A stretch of 64,000 bases of DNA from Pseudovibrio sp. Ad37 (GTDB lineage: Bacteria > Pseudomonadota > Alphaproteobacteria > Rhizobiales > Stappiaceae). Numbering within the stretch: the first letter of the stretch is position 1; every line of letters starts with the position of its first letter. Location: assembly GCF_001623075.1 (NCBI RefSeq), contig NZ_LMCF01000047.1, forward strand, positions 1 to 64,000. Reading direction: 5' to 3'. The notes beneath the pieces were generated by a model. The model saw only the letters and a list, made by a program, of their open reading frames with translations, was not told the DNA's origin and made no database searches. Both the position numbers and the translations under genes were made by a program. Shown here piece after piece: positions 8,212-17,408 of this stretch.

Positions 8212-9720
8212 ATGAGCAAACCTAACATTCTGATATTTATGGTCGATCAGTTGAACGGAACTCTGTTTCCTGATGGTCCCGCTGATTGGCTCCACGCGCC
8301 GAACCTGAAGAAACTGGCGGAGCGTTCGACTCGTTTTAGAAATGCCTACACGGCGTCTCCGCTTTGTGCTCCGGGGCGGGCTTCGTTTATGTCAGGTCAG
8401 TTGCCGAGTGCGACTGGTGTGTATGATAATGCAGCAGAGTTTGCATCCTCCTTACCGACCTACGCGCATCACCTGCGCCGGGCGGGTTATCAGACTTGCT
8501 TGTCGGGTAAGATGCACTTTGTTGGCCCCGATCAGCTTCACGGGTTTGAAGAACGGCTGACCACCGACGTCTACCCGCCTGATTTTGGCTGGACGCCAGA
8601 TTACCGCAAGCCTGCGGAGCGGATTGACTGGTGGTATCACAACATGGGGTCAGTGACCGGATCTGGTACCGCCGAGATCACCAATCAGCTGGAATATGAT
8701 GATGAGGTCGCCTACCACGCCATGCGTAAGGTCTACGATCTGGCGCGGGGCAATGATGAGCGGCCATGGTGCCTGACGGTATCATTCACCCATCCCCATG
8801 ACCCTTATGTGGCACGGAAGAAATACTGGGATCTCTATGAGGACTGTGATCATCTTCTGCCGCAGGTTCCTGCGATGCCTTACGAGGACCATGATGCGCA
8901 TTCAAAGCGCATCTTTGATGCCAATGACTGGCGCTCCTTTGATATTAAAGAGGAAGATATCCGCCGGTCTCGCCGCGCTTATTTCGCGAATATCTCGTAC
9001 ATTGACGACAAAATCGGTGAGGTCATGACTGCACTGGAGAGCACGCGGCAAGAAGCGATTATCCTGTTCGTTTCAGATCATGGCGATATGCTGGGTGAGC
9101 GCGGTTTGTGGTTCAAGATGTCGTTTTTCGAAGGCTCAGCACGTGTGCCGCTGATGATTTCAGCTCCGCAAATGAAAGCTGGGTTGGTCACGACACCCGT
9201 CAGCAACATTGATGTGTGCCCGACGCTGTGTGACTTGGCTGGCATCAGTATGGCAGAGGTGATGCCGTGGACTACCGGAGAGACGCTGGTTGGCTTGGGG
9301 CAAGGGGGAACGCGCACCTCTCCTGTTGCGATGGAATATGCGGCAGAAGCTTCTTATGCACCTATGGTGTCACTGCGAGAAGGCCGTTGGAAGTTCAACA
9401 AATGCCTGTTGGATGAAGATCAGCTCTTTGATCTGGAAGCTGACCCGCATGAGCTTCACAATCTGGCTCAAAACCCTGAATATCAGAGGGTCGCAGACGA
9501 GTTCCGTACAAAAGCCGCTGCGCGTTGGGATCTGGAGCGTTTTGATGAGGATGTCCGTGCCAGTCAAGCGCGCAGGTGGGTCGTGTATGAAGCGCTTCGT
9601 CAGGGCGGGCACTACCCTTGGGATTACCAGCCCCTGCAAAAAGCCTCCGAACGCTACATGCGCAACCACATGGATCTGAATGTCCTGGAAGAAAGCCAGC
9701 GGTATCCGCGGGGCGAGTAA
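8212..9720 (+). CDS. betC: Choline-sulfatase
   Basis: 502 residues from the ATG at 8212 (MSKPNILIFMVDQ); the frame is open 78 bases further, but that extension is not sulfatase-like. The type I sulfatase motif C-A-P-G-R lies at residues 52-56 with Cys52 the expected formylglycine site. Metal residues include the N-terminal D in MVDQ and the SDHGDMLGERGLW segment. The C-terminal choline-sulfatase domain is present (RRWVVYEALRQGGHYPWDY). It hydrolyses choline-O-sulfate to choline and sulfate, feeding glycine betaine synthesis or carbon/sulfur supply. No betI, betA, betB or choline transporter lies next to it, unlike the bet operon of rhizobia, so the product must be used by genes elsewhere. No signal peptide, so it acts in the cytoplasm. 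Confidence 0.9.
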   Translation: MSKPNILIFMVDQLNGTLFPDGPADWLHAPNLKKLAERSTRFRNAYTASPLCAPGRASFMSGQLPSATGVYDNAAEFASSLPTYAHHLRRAGYQTCLSGKMHFVGPDQLHGFEERLTTDVYPPDFGWTPDYRKPAERIDWWYHNMGSVTGSGTAEITNQLEYDDEVAYHAMRKVYDLARGNDERPWCLTVSFTHPHDPYVARKKYWDLYEDCDHLLPQVPAMPYEDHDAHSKRIFDANDWRSFDIKEEDIRRSRRAYFANISYIDDKIGEVMTALESTRQEAIILFVSDHGDMLGERGLWFKMSFFEGSARVPLMISAPQMKAGLVTTPVSNIDVCPTLCDLAGISMAEVMPWTTGETLVGLGQGGTRTSPVAMEYAAEASYAPMVSLREGRWKFNKCLLDEDQLFDLEADPHELHNLAQNPEYQRVADEFRTKAAARWDLERFDEDVRASQARRWVVYEALRQGGHYPWDYQPLQKASERYMRNHMDLNVLEESQRYPRGE

Positions 9721-9780
9721 GTTCAGCCGAACAGACAAAGATCTGCACCGCATTATACTGGAGCAATTAAGGTCAGTTGA

Positions 9781-9812
9781 GTAGCCCGATGAAAACGATT
9801 TCCTCGGGCTAC
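9781..9812. terminator. Hairpin between convergent genes
   Basis: Perfect 9-bp arms GTAGCCCGA and TCGGGCTAC around a 14-base loop, between the betC stop and the stop of the multicopper oxidase gene. No strong T-tract on either side. It probably acts as a shared terminator. Confidence 0.6.
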
Positions 9813-9841
9813 TCGATCAATCAATACACCTTAAGTGCAGA

Positions 9842-11359
9842 TCAGACTGCTACGGGAGCTGAGTAGGGTGTGGCATGATCTTCAACCGTGAACTGACCCA
9901 TCATGCCGCAATCCTCATGCTTAAGGATGTGGCAGTGATACATGTACGGGGTCTTGCTGTCTGCTTTATGGTCGAACTTGACCAGAAGCTCTGAAACAGA
10001 GCCGGGAGCAGCATAAATCATATCCTTCCAGCCACTTGCGTAATCAGGCGGGGTAACGCCCATTTGCTTCAAAATGCGGAAGGAACACCCGTGAATGTGG
10101 AATGGATGGGCTCCATCTTGTGAGGTTACTCTCCAGATTTCGTATTCACCTGTGGGTACAGCTTCATTGATGAAATTCATGTCCATCGGTCGGCCATTGA
10201 TCCCCATTGCGATTTGGTTTTTGCCATAACACCGATTGCCAAGGGTTGGAGCGATGGACGAAAAACGCTGAGGCACGTCTTCGCTTAGGTCAAAGCTGCG
10301 AATACGTTGAGCTGCTTTCGGTTCTGCAGCTGGCAATACGGAGAGATTGGTTGGGAGCGAACCTGTAAAACCACGTTTGTTTTTATCCGGAACGAGTGCG
10401 ACAGCCATTACAGGTGTTGTTTTTGACGTTGTATCGACAATGCCTGGCTTTGCGATGATTTCCTCATCGTCAAAACGAACGGTCATCAACGAGACAGGAT
10501 GACTCGCATCCACCAATATCTCATAGCGTTCGCCCGGAGACAGGATGATGAAGTCGGTGCTTACTGGTTTAGTCAGAAAACCACCGTCTGATGCAATGAC
10601 ATGCATAGGCTGATTTTCTGAGAGGGACAGTTTAATAAATGCGCCGTTGGAGGCGTTGAGAACGCGCAAGCGCACGAGGCCGGGTGCAACTTTCTGAAGC
10701 GTTGGAGCAAGGGTGCCATTCACCGCAAGTGTATCGTTGACGTTGGATGGTGAGAAAACAACACTGCCCGTTGAATCCAGCTTTTTGTCCTGCAATACGA
10801 GCACAAAATCATCGACACCCATCGTTTTGGGCAGGTCCGCTGCAAGGCTGTTATCATCCTCCACAATGAGGACGCCTGCTAAGCCTTGATAAACCTGATA
10901 GCCCGTGCTGCCATGTGTGTGGGCATGGTAAAAGTTCAACGATGCAGGATTGGCAATTGGCAAAACAGGTTTCCAGGTCGCTCCCACCTCCAGGGCCTGA
11001 TGAGGGCCGCCGTCTAAACTTCCGGGGATATGCAGACCATGCCAATGGATTGCAGCTGGCTCATTAATTTTGTTGGTCAACTCAAATGCAGTTTCCTGCC
11101 CTTTTCTGACGCGGACGATAGGCCCTAGGTATGTGCCGTTGATGCCAAACGTGTCAGAAAGCGTACCATTGCCAAAGTTGTGCTGTGCCATTTGCAGGTC
11201 AAGCCGGACAGGTGTCTCCACGGAGTTCAGCGTGTCAATTACAGGAATGGGTTTGAGCGTGCGGTGACTGTTGTTGTTAAACGCCCAGCTTCGAGTTGCC
11301 AGCAGGCCACTTGTTGCAGCGATCCCGGCCATGAATTGGCGTCTTGTTGTTGTAATCAC
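9842..11359 (-). CDS. Tat-exported multicopper oxidase (CueO/CotA-like)
   Basis: 505 residues starting at a GTG (11359) with GGAGA six bases upstream. A twin-arginine signal peptide is plain: TTRRQFMAG then a hydrophobic stretch ending near Ala27. The four copper motifs are present: HWHG (105-108), HAHTHG (145-150), HPFHIHG, and HCHILKHEDCGM near the C-terminus with the type 1 Cys, His and axial Met. The protein should oxidise Cu(I) or phenolic substrates in the periplasm using O2. It lacks the long Met-rich insert of E. coli CueO, so laccase or bilirubin-oxidase-like activity is also possible. It is monocistronic here; other probable copper genes lie at 28.9-30.6 kb. Confidence 0.9.
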   Translation of the reverse strand: MITTTRRQFMAGIAATSGLLATRSWAFNNNSHRTLKPIPVIDTLNSVETPVRLDLQMAQHNFGNGTLSDTFGINGTYLGPIVRVRKGQETAFELTNKINEPAAIHWHGLHIPGSLDGGPHQALEVGATWKPVLPIANPASLNFYHAHTHGSTGYQVYQGLAGVLIVEDDNSLAADLPKTMGVDDFVLVLQDKKLDSTGSVVFSPSNVNDTLAVNGTLAPTLQKVAPGLVRLRVLNASNGAFIKLSLSENQPMHVIASDGGFLTKPVSTDFIILSPGERYEILVDASHPVSLMTVRFDDEEIIAKPGIVDTTSKTTPVMAVALVPDKNKRGFTGSLPTNLSVLPAAEPKAAQRIRSFDLSEDVPQRFSSIAPTLGNRCYGKNQIAMGINGRPMDMNFINEAVPTGEYEIWRVTSQDGAHPFHIHGCSFRILKQMGVTPPDYASGWKDMIYAAPGSVSELLVKFDHKADSKTPYMYHCHILKHEDCGMMGQFTVEDHATPYSAPVAV

Positions 11360-11518
11360 GAAGGTCTCCGTTCCAATCTTAATTGAGGTCGATAAGAAAT
11401 GAAGGTCGACCCGCGAATATCGGTAAGGATGTTTGCCGACGGTGATTACAATGACCGTGAAGCTTAAGTGTATCTTAAGTGCTCGTTACCTTGGGCTTGC
11501 TTGAGAAACTGCTCATAT

Positions 11519-12709
11519 TCATGCGTGTTCCTCGCGCACCTCTAGTATTTGGTTGTTTGTAATGAACAGCAAAATGACATGCCCTAGAAGTCCACAGGCA
11601 CTTATGGCGAAGACGAACCAGTAGTAGTTTGCTGCGGGAAACCCAACGATGAGCAGGGAGAGCAGGAAGCCGAAGAGGCTTCGTTGGATGTAGGTCAGGG
11701 AGCTTATTACGGACAGGTAGCTGCCAAAAATGTCCTTTTCAACCAGGTTCATAACGTAGGTGTTGTAAGCGACGCGATTAGCTGACCCCGTTGCACCAAG
11801 TACTCCCATGCCCATCACAATGGTTGGAAGAGCTGGAAATACGCTGATTGTGAGTAGCGTTAGGGTATAGATAACTAGGCAAATTCTCATGGTCATCAGA
11901 GCAGATTGAGTGGTAACGATCCGGCTAACGAGAAAGCCAGAGAGTGCTGCACCTAAGCCAAATGAGATAGAGAGTTTAGCAAGGTCGGAAATATCCAGTT
12001 TGAGTACGCCGCTCAGATAGATAGGGTGCACTACGTTAAGCATCATAATAGCAACGTATGTAATGTTGGCGCAAACCCCAAGCAGTATCAAATCCTTCCG
12101 TTTGAGAATACTGCGGAAGACGATTCGCGAAACGCGTGCACGGGCCGGTCTTGCTTGCTGTGTGTATGGAATGAAGCAAAACAGAAGGGCGGAAAGCAAC
12201 ATCAGGCCGCTGTTCAACTGCAAGAGGAACTGGAAGTCGTCGCTGTTCACGGCGTAGATCATCAACAGACCCACCACAAAGGTGGAGGCCTGCATTTCCA
12301 CCTGCATCCAGCCATTAACTTTTCCGCGCTCACCTTCCGCAAACACTTCCTGAATGAACGCTGTCAGGGCGCTGTAGAAGAACAGAAAGAAGACCTGAGA
12401 GGCGAAGTAGAACGCGCTTAAACTGGCGATTTTAAGAAATGAGTTGCCATAGGCGACGGATGCAATCTGTAAGACACCCGCCATTATCGCGATGCAAATC
12501 ATCAGGGTTGAGCGACGTGAGAACCTGTCCACCACTCTGCCGGAGACAGGTGCGAGAAAGATCAGCAAAGCAGTGGCATAGGTTGCTGTAAAGGCGAGAA
12601 CTTTCTCACCACCAAGAGACTTTGACAGTTCCCAGGGGACGATGGTCAGCGCGATCCCCATGGCAATTGATGCAATAAAATTCGCGAACACTAAAACAGA
12701 CAGTTTCAT
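11519..12709 (-). CDS. MFS transporter
   Basis: 396 residues with about 12 hydrophobic helices. After helix 2 there is a GRVVDRFSRRSTLM loop, a form of the MFS G-x-x-x-D-R/K-x-G-R-K signature. A good AAGGGGGAAACGGG ribosome site precedes the ATG. The substrate cannot be assigned; the overall look is of a drug or metabolite exporter. It is divergent from the DMT transporter gene at 12924, with about 214 AT-rich bases between them holding both promoters. Confidence 0.82.
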   Translation of the reverse strand: MKLSVLVFANFIASIAMGIALTIVPWELSKSLGGEKVLAFTATYATALLIFLAPVSGRVVDRFSRRSTLMICIAIMAGVLQIASVAYGNSFLKIASLSAFYFASQVFFLFFYSALTAFIQEVFAEGERGKVNGWMQVEMQASTFVVGLLMIYAVNSDDFQFLLQLNSGLMLLSALLFCFIPYTQQARPARARVSRIVFRSILKRKDLILLGVCANITYVAIMMLNVVHPIYLSGVLKLDISDLAKLSISFGLGAALSGFLVSRIVTTQSALMTMRICLVIYTLTLLTISVFPALPTIVMGMGVLGATGSANRVAYNTYVMNLVEKDIFGSYLSVISSLTYIQRSLFGFLLSLLIVGFPAANYYWFVFAISACGLLGHVILLFITNNQILEVREEHA

Positions 12710-12923
12710 CCCGTTTCCCCCTTGCAGTTCAATGGAACATATTTAGAAAGAAAAAACTATCTTTATTTGATTGAGCAGGTATCACACCGCTATTATCACC
12801 CGAATAACTGTTCTATATTTCTCAAGAGTTGGTGAGTTCGCAGACTGTTCAGCCTCAAGAAACCTATGGAGCATATAGGGCTTTGTCCGTATGCTGGATG
12901 TGTTGGATTGAGGATAAATCAAA

Positions 12924-13832
12924 ATGGAACTCTGGATTCCAATCACCATTGCAGCGGCGTTTAGCCAGAATTTGCGTTCGGCACTGCAAAAGCACCTAAA
13001 AGGCAAAATTGGAACCACAGGAGCCACGTTTATTCGTTTCGGCTTTGGTTTCCCTATTGCGGTGTTTTACCTTGCTGTGATCCTCAAGCTAACAGGAGAA
13101 TCCGTTCCTGATGTGGGGACAACATTCTACTGGGCTGCTGCGTTTGGAGGTTTGGCGCAGATTATTGCCACCTTCCTGCTCGTACACCTGTTCTCTTATC
13201 GCAATTTCGCTGTTGGTACCGCCTATTCCAAAACTGAGCCGGTTCAGGCGGCACTCTTTGGCTTTATCCTGCTGGGAGAGCAACTGACACCGCTTGGTAT
13301 GGGGGCGATTGCGCTAGGGATCATCGGGGTGTTGTTCATCAGCTTTGGGAAGCAACGTCCGTCAAGAGCTATGGTGCTGTCCACTCTGGTTGGGAAGCCA
13401 GCGTTGATTGGCTTGGCATCGGCAGCGTTTTTTGGCGCATCCGCCGCGTTCTACCGCACAGCTTCGCTCTCAGTTGAAGCCGACTCCTTCTTGCTGCAGG
13501 CAGCGTTTACGCTGGTGTGTGTGACGGCGTTTCAGACAGTTGTCATGGGCAGCTGGATGACCGTGAATTGCCCCGGAGAGTTACGCGCAGCAATCAGAAA
13601 CTGGCGTTTGTCCGGTCTGGTTGGGCTTGCGGGTATTGCCGGGTCCATCGGCTGGTTTACAGCAATGACATTGCAGCAAGTGGCGTATGTACGTGCACTG
13701 GCTCAGATTGAGCTGGTGTTTACGCTGGCTGCATCATGGATGTTCTTCCGGGAGAAGATTACGCCGATTGAGCTGGCAGGGTGCGTGCTTGTTGCCCTTG
13801 GCGGTGTGGGCATCGTCATGGCTGCCAGCTAA
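12924..13832 (+). CDS. EamA/DMT-family transporter
   Basis: 302 residues, ten predicted helices in two EamA repeats. The end of the second repeat carries AQIELVFTLAASWMFFREK, and the first carries the matching SKTEPVQAALFGFILLGEQ, both typical of DMT exporters. The start has GAGGATAAATCAAA upstream. It faces the dehydrogenase gene, which ends seven bases after this stop. Likely exporter of a small metabolite; substrate unknown. Confidence 0.85.
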   Translation: MELWIPITIAAAFSQNLRSALQKHLKGKIGTTGATFIRFGFGFPIAVFYLAVILKLTGESVPDVGTTFYWAAAFGGLAQIIATFLLVHLFSYRNFAVGTAYSKTEPVQAALFGFILLGEQLTPLGMGAIALGIIGVLFISFGKQRPSRAMVLSTLVGKPALIGLASAAFFGASAAFYRTASLSVEADSFLLQAAFTLVCVTAFQTVVMGSWMTVNCPGELRAAIRNWRLSGLVGLAGIAGSIGWFTAMTLQQVAYVRALAQIELVFTLAASWMFFREKITPIELAGCVLVALGGVGIVMAAS

Positions 13833-13838
13833 CAGGTT

Positions 13839-14804
13839 TTAACCGCCTGTACGGCCAACAGTGTTGGTTGGTGTGTCCTTCTGGAAGCTTTCCATGTGAG
13901 AGATCAGCTGATCCCAAAGGGTCTGCATGGCTTCCTCTGAAGCCCAGGCCACATGCGGGGTTACGATCACGTTTGGCCGCTCCAGAATGCTGAGCAGGGG
14001 ATTACCCTCCTGCGGTGGTTCTGTGGTGAGCACGTCAAATCCTGCTGCTGCGATTTGCTGCTTGTCGAGCGCCTGAACCAGTGCAGCTTCATCCACCAGC
14101 CCGCCACGAGAAGTGTTAATGAGGATTGGCTTTTGAGGCATCGCCTCGAACTCAGGCGTGGAGATGATACCGCGTGTTTCTGGAGTTAGCGGCGTGTGCA
14201 GGGAGATGACATCGCTGGTCGTAATCACCTCTTGCCAGGCGGTGTAGCCAGCGCGGACCTCTGTCGCTCCCTTGCGCTCGGCAAATACAACGTCCATGCC
14301 CAGAGCTTCGCCAATGCGCGCGGTGCCCTTGCCCAATGTACCTGAGCCAATGATGCCCAGACGCGAGCCAGCCAAATCTTTGATTGGGTGGTTGAAGAAG
14401 CAGAATTTGCCTGACTTCTGCCATTCGCCGTTGATCACGTCTTCACGGTAACCCACCAGCGAACGACGCAGAGCGAAGATGAGAGCGAAAGCATGTTCTG
14501 GAACGGTGTTGGCCGCGTAACCGCGCACGTTGGACACCACGATGCCCAGCTCGTCACAGGTCGCGATGTCCACCTTGTCGTAACCTGTTGCTGCAATGCA
14601 GATCAGCTTCAGGTCTGGCAGTTGCTTCAACACGTCGGCGGAAAGAGGAACCTTGTTGGTGATGCAGATCTGAACCCCGCGCAGCTTCTCCAGCATTTCC
14701 TCAGGAGAGGTGTTGTCATATTCCACCCAGTCATGTGGGAAAGATGGTTTGGAGATGTGGACGCTTGGTCCAATGGTGCTGCGGTCCAGAAAAGCAATCT
14801 TCAT
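13839..14804 (-). CDS. D-isomer 2-hydroxyacid dehydrogenase
   Basis: 321 residues from MKIAFLDRS (ATG at 14804, AGGGTAACC upstream); an outer start at 14879 would overlap the HxlR gene. The NAD-binding loop GIIGSGTLGKG, the substrate/catalytic Arg in INTSRGGLVD, the Glu in TTEPP and the His in VTPHVAWAS are all present, so the enzyme should be active. Closest in look to glycerate or hydroxypyruvate dehydrogenases (HprA/GhrB type), reducing 2-keto acids with NAD(P)H. It starts five bases after the HxlR regulator stop, so the two form an operon. Confidence 0.9.
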   Translation of the reverse strand: MKIAFLDRSTIGPSVHISKPSFPHDWVEYDNTSPEEMLEKLRGVQICITNKVPLSADVLKQLPDLKLICIAATGYDKVDIATCDELGIVVSNVRGYAANTVPEHAFALIFALRRSLVGYREDVINGEWQKSGKFCFFNHPIKDLAGSRLGIIGSGTLGKGTARIGEALGMDVVFAERKGATEVRAGYTAWQEVITTSDVISLHTPLTPETRGIISTPEFEAMPQKPILINTSRGGLVDEAALVQALDKQQIAAAGFDVLTTEPPQEGNPLLSILERPNVIVTPHVAWASEEAMQTLWDQLISHMESFQKDTPTNTVGRTGG

Positions 14805-14808
14805 ATGG

Positions 14809-15198
14809 TTACCCTGAAAATGTTGGAAGCAATGCGTCAAAGATGGAGGATGGTTCGGCGCTCTCATCATCCACGCCATTGCGGGCCTGCCCCCAATCGC
14901 TCAAGGCATTGAGAACCGGAATAAGCGAAAGGCCGTCTTTGGTCAGCGAATATTCCACGCGCACTGGCACTTCAGCAAACACCTCACGGCGGACGATGAA
15001 GTGCTCTTCCAGTTCTCGTAGAGAACGGGTGAGCATCCTGTCGGAGGCGCCGGGCATGAGCTTCTTCAACTCGGAAAAACGCTTGGAACCGGTTACGAGA
15101 TGGTAGAGCAGGATCGGTTTCCACTTGCCGCCGATGATTGCTACGGTGGTGGCGACTGCTTCTATTGAGCCGATATGAGCTGCACTGTCACTTGTCAT
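14809..15198 (-). CDS. HxlR-family transcriptional regulator
   Basis: 129 residues. The winged helix of the HxlR (DUF24) family is visible: IIGGKWKPILLYHLVTGSKR, then MPGASDRMLTRSLRELE and a wing VRVEYSLTKDG. These small dimeric regulators often sense quinones, aldehydes or redox state. It is the first gene of an operon with the 2-hydroxyacid dehydrogenase, and a near-perfect dyad at 15218-15235 lies 20 bases before the start, so it probably controls itself and the dehydrogenase. Confidence 0.9.
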   Translation of the reverse strand: MTSDSAAHIGSIEAVATTVAIIGGKWKPILLYHLVTGSKRFSELKKLMPGASDRMLTRSLRELEEHFIVRREVFAEVPVRVEYSLTKDGLSLIPVLNALSDWGQARNGVDDESAEPSSIFDALLPTFSG

Positions 15199-15217
15199 TT
15201 TTGCTTACACGCTTGTT

Positions 15218-15235
15218 CGTATCACTCGTGATGCG
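15218..15235. promoter_or_regulatory. Candidate HxlR operator dyad
   Basis: CGTATCAC-TC-GTGATGCG, an 18-base inverted repeat with one mismatched pair, just upstream of the HxlR gene start. Position and symmetry suit autoregulation. Confidence 0.45.
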
Positions 15236-15422
15236 GGTAGGACGCACACTTACAGGTGCTATATCAGCTTTTAATCAAAATCAAACGAAGTTTCAGTGAG
15301 CTAGAGCTGAATAAGCTCAGCCTAACAGTTAGCCTTGCGTAAGGCTTGAGCCCTCTCAAAACGCGCTGGACACGCCTTCAGGTTCCCGCCAATATCTGGA
15401 GCTTCGATTTATATGATTTGAG

Positions 15423-15998
15423 TTGGATGGTCCTTTGGCGAGATACCCGGAAATTTTCGTGCTTCGGCATGGTCAAACAGAATGGAACGTAGCGGGCAGA
15501 TTTCAGGGGCACCAGAATTCTCCACTCACGGAGAAGGGCAAAGAGCAAGCTCTGCTGCAAAACAAGCTGCTCTCACGTGTTGACGCCCTGCCGTCTACTG
15601 CGTTCGTCAGCCCTCAATCCCGCACAGTGCACACGGCGCAGTTGGCACTGGGGCCAGAGATTGAGCAGAAGCTGGATGATCGACTGAAAGAAATCAACTT
15701 CGGCGCCTGGGAAGGGCTGACCAAGGACGAAGTGAAAAGCCAGGTTGGAGATGACTACGAAAGCGGCCTCTGGCACTTTGAAAGCCCAAAGGGCGAGACG
15801 TTTGAGGCGATCTCTGGCCGCGTCCAGCATTTTCTGGAGGAGTTGACCGAGCCTGCCGTCGTGGTCACGCACGGCATCACCTCTATCGTCCTGCGCGGGC
15901 TCTATATGGGGCTCAACACACTGGAACTCCTGCAACTCCCCCGCAAACAAGGCTGCATCTATCACCTTTCCAACGGGTCAGAGCAGGTGCTGGAATAA
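15423..15998 (+). CDS. Histidine phosphatase family protein
   Basis: 191 residues. The phosphohistidine motif LRHGQTEWN is near the N-terminus and the second catalytic His is in VVVTHGITS near residue 150. This is the phosphoglycerate-mutase/fructose-bisphosphatase-like branch of small phosphatases; the substrate is not predictable. The start is a TTG at 15423 with no good ribosome site; a second in-frame TTG 12 bases on is as likely. There is no in-frame ATG before the catalytic motif. Confidence 0.85.
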   Translation: MDGPLARYPEIFVLRHGQTEWNVAGRFQGHQNSPLTEKGKEQALLQNKLLSRVDALPSTAFVSPQSRTVHTAQLALGPEIEQKLDDRLKEINFGAWEGLTKDEVKSQVGDDYESGLWHFESPKGETFEAISGRVQHFLEELTEPAVVVTHGITSIVLRGLYMGLNTLELLQLPRKQGCIYHLSNGSEQVLE

Positions 15999-16009
15999 GA
16001 CCCTGCTTA

Positions 16010-16858
16010 TCAGAGATCGTTATGCATGGCTGCGAAATTGAAGCTGTCGTGCTTGCTCTCCCAGTTCAGCACTTGCTTTGCATAGCTGGGGTCGTAAACA
16101 CGGTCGATTGACCTTGGCAGTGTCCAGCCTTGCGATTGAAACAGCTATACAATTGCGGGACACCTTCGGGCGATAACGGCAGGCGCGTCTATCTTCAACT
16201 CCTCCGCATCTTCAGGCAGGAAGGGTGTTTGACCGGAGATGATGAAGCGGTCAAAATCTTTTCCGTCATCAGTGAGTGCAGCCACGTGCGCTGCGGCAAC
16301 GTCGTGTTTGTTGATACCTCTGTGGAGCCGATAGGCGACCATCAGGGCGGAATCTTCCGGAAAGCATCGTGACATGCGCAGGGCTCTCACCTTGAACGTA
16401 TCGCTTGCCAGTGGTGCCAAATGGTTTTCGGCTTCTAATTTGGTGCGGTGATAGATCGTGCGTGGTTGTGGTTCTACCTGCTCTGTGATCCAGGCTGCTT
16501 TGCCTGCAAGGGTGTTGGCCTGACCGTAAAGAGCTGTCGTGCTGGTGAAAATGAAACGCTGGACACCTTCCGCACGCGCCATGCGAGCCAGCGCAACTGT
16601 ACCCTTTACATTGATCCGGTGAAATTCATCCTCCGAGAACACGCCTACATGTGGCGCATGTAAGGCTGCTGAGTGGACCACCGCGACTGCTCCCTGACAG
16701 AGGCGCTGCAGAGTGTCTGTATCAGAAATGTCAGCAATGTGTGTTGTTGTTGATGCAACGACGCGGTCTATGCCGACGACATCGTAAGTTGGCTTGAGAG
16801 CTAAGACGATCTCGCTGCCAATGCGACCAGAACTTCCTGTAACAATGACCTTCTGCAT
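16010..16858 (-). pseudogene. NAD-dependent epimerase/dehydratase interrupted by an in-frame amber codon
   Basis: The intact part (16145-16858) gives 237 residues with the Rossmann motif VTGSSGRIG, a substrate Ser/Thr in FTSTTALYG and the active-site Y-x-x-x-K as YHRTK. The frame stops at a TAG (16145-16147). In the same frame after that TAG the reading continues for 44 codons to a TGA at 16010, including WTLPRSIDRVYDPSYAKQV, which is the normal C-terminal end of this epimerase family. So a single base change (or a sequencing error) has cut the protein. The truncated form keeps all catalytic residues but loses the final substrate-side segment. Alternative: read-through. Confidence 0.8.
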
Positions 16859-16876
16859 TTCTGTGGCTCCTGAGAC

Positions 16877-17314
16877 TTACCGCACCATCAAATAAGCGCC
16901 GGAGATCAGCAGCATGGCGGCGAGGGCGCGGCTGAGGTCTATGGAGCGAATGGGCAGATTGAAGAGGCCGAAGTGGTCGCTGACCATGCCAGCCATTAAC
17001 TGCCCGACGATGATGAGCAGCACAGCAGAGGTTGCGCCCAGCTTTGGCAGGGTTTGCGTGATGGTGAGGTAGAGGATGAGGCCAAAGACACCGCTGGCCA
17101 GCATGTACCACGGAATGGTGCGCCACTCGCTGATCTGCTCACCCTTGCGCGCAAACAGCAGGGCAAGCGAAGCGATCAATCCGCCTGCATGAATGATGAC
17201 ACTGGCGGCAGCTCCGCCAACGCGTTGGCCCATAATACCGCCCATAGGCGCTTGCAGGCCAACGGCGACACCACCGAGCAGACCGATAAAGCAAATCGCG
17301 AGTAATTCCAGCAC
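16877..17314 (-). CDS. DMT-superfamily small transporter (DUF606/YdcZ type)
   Basis: 145 residues with about five helices, of the half-size EamA-like DUF606 group. Gly-rich helix 1 (LLGGVAVGLQAPMGGIMGQRVGG region) is typical. Members are thought to act as paired or dimeric exporters. It lies 18 bases upstream of the epimerase start, so the two probably share a transcript. Substrate unknown. Confidence 0.78.
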   Translation of the reverse strand: MLELLAICFIGLLGGVAVGLQAPMGGIMGQRVGGAAASVIIHAGGLIASLALLFARKGEQISEWRTIPWYMLASGVFGLILYLTITQTLPKLGATSAVLLIIVGQLMAGMVSDHFGLFNLPIRSIDLSRALAAMLLISGAYLMVR

Positions 17315-17408
17315 AGACAGAGATCCGATTCTTGTAGAGATTAGAGCAGCTAATCTCCTCTGTATCGGTCTCCACCTGCTCTGCCTATGCAGAAATGCTG
17401 ATCAAACC

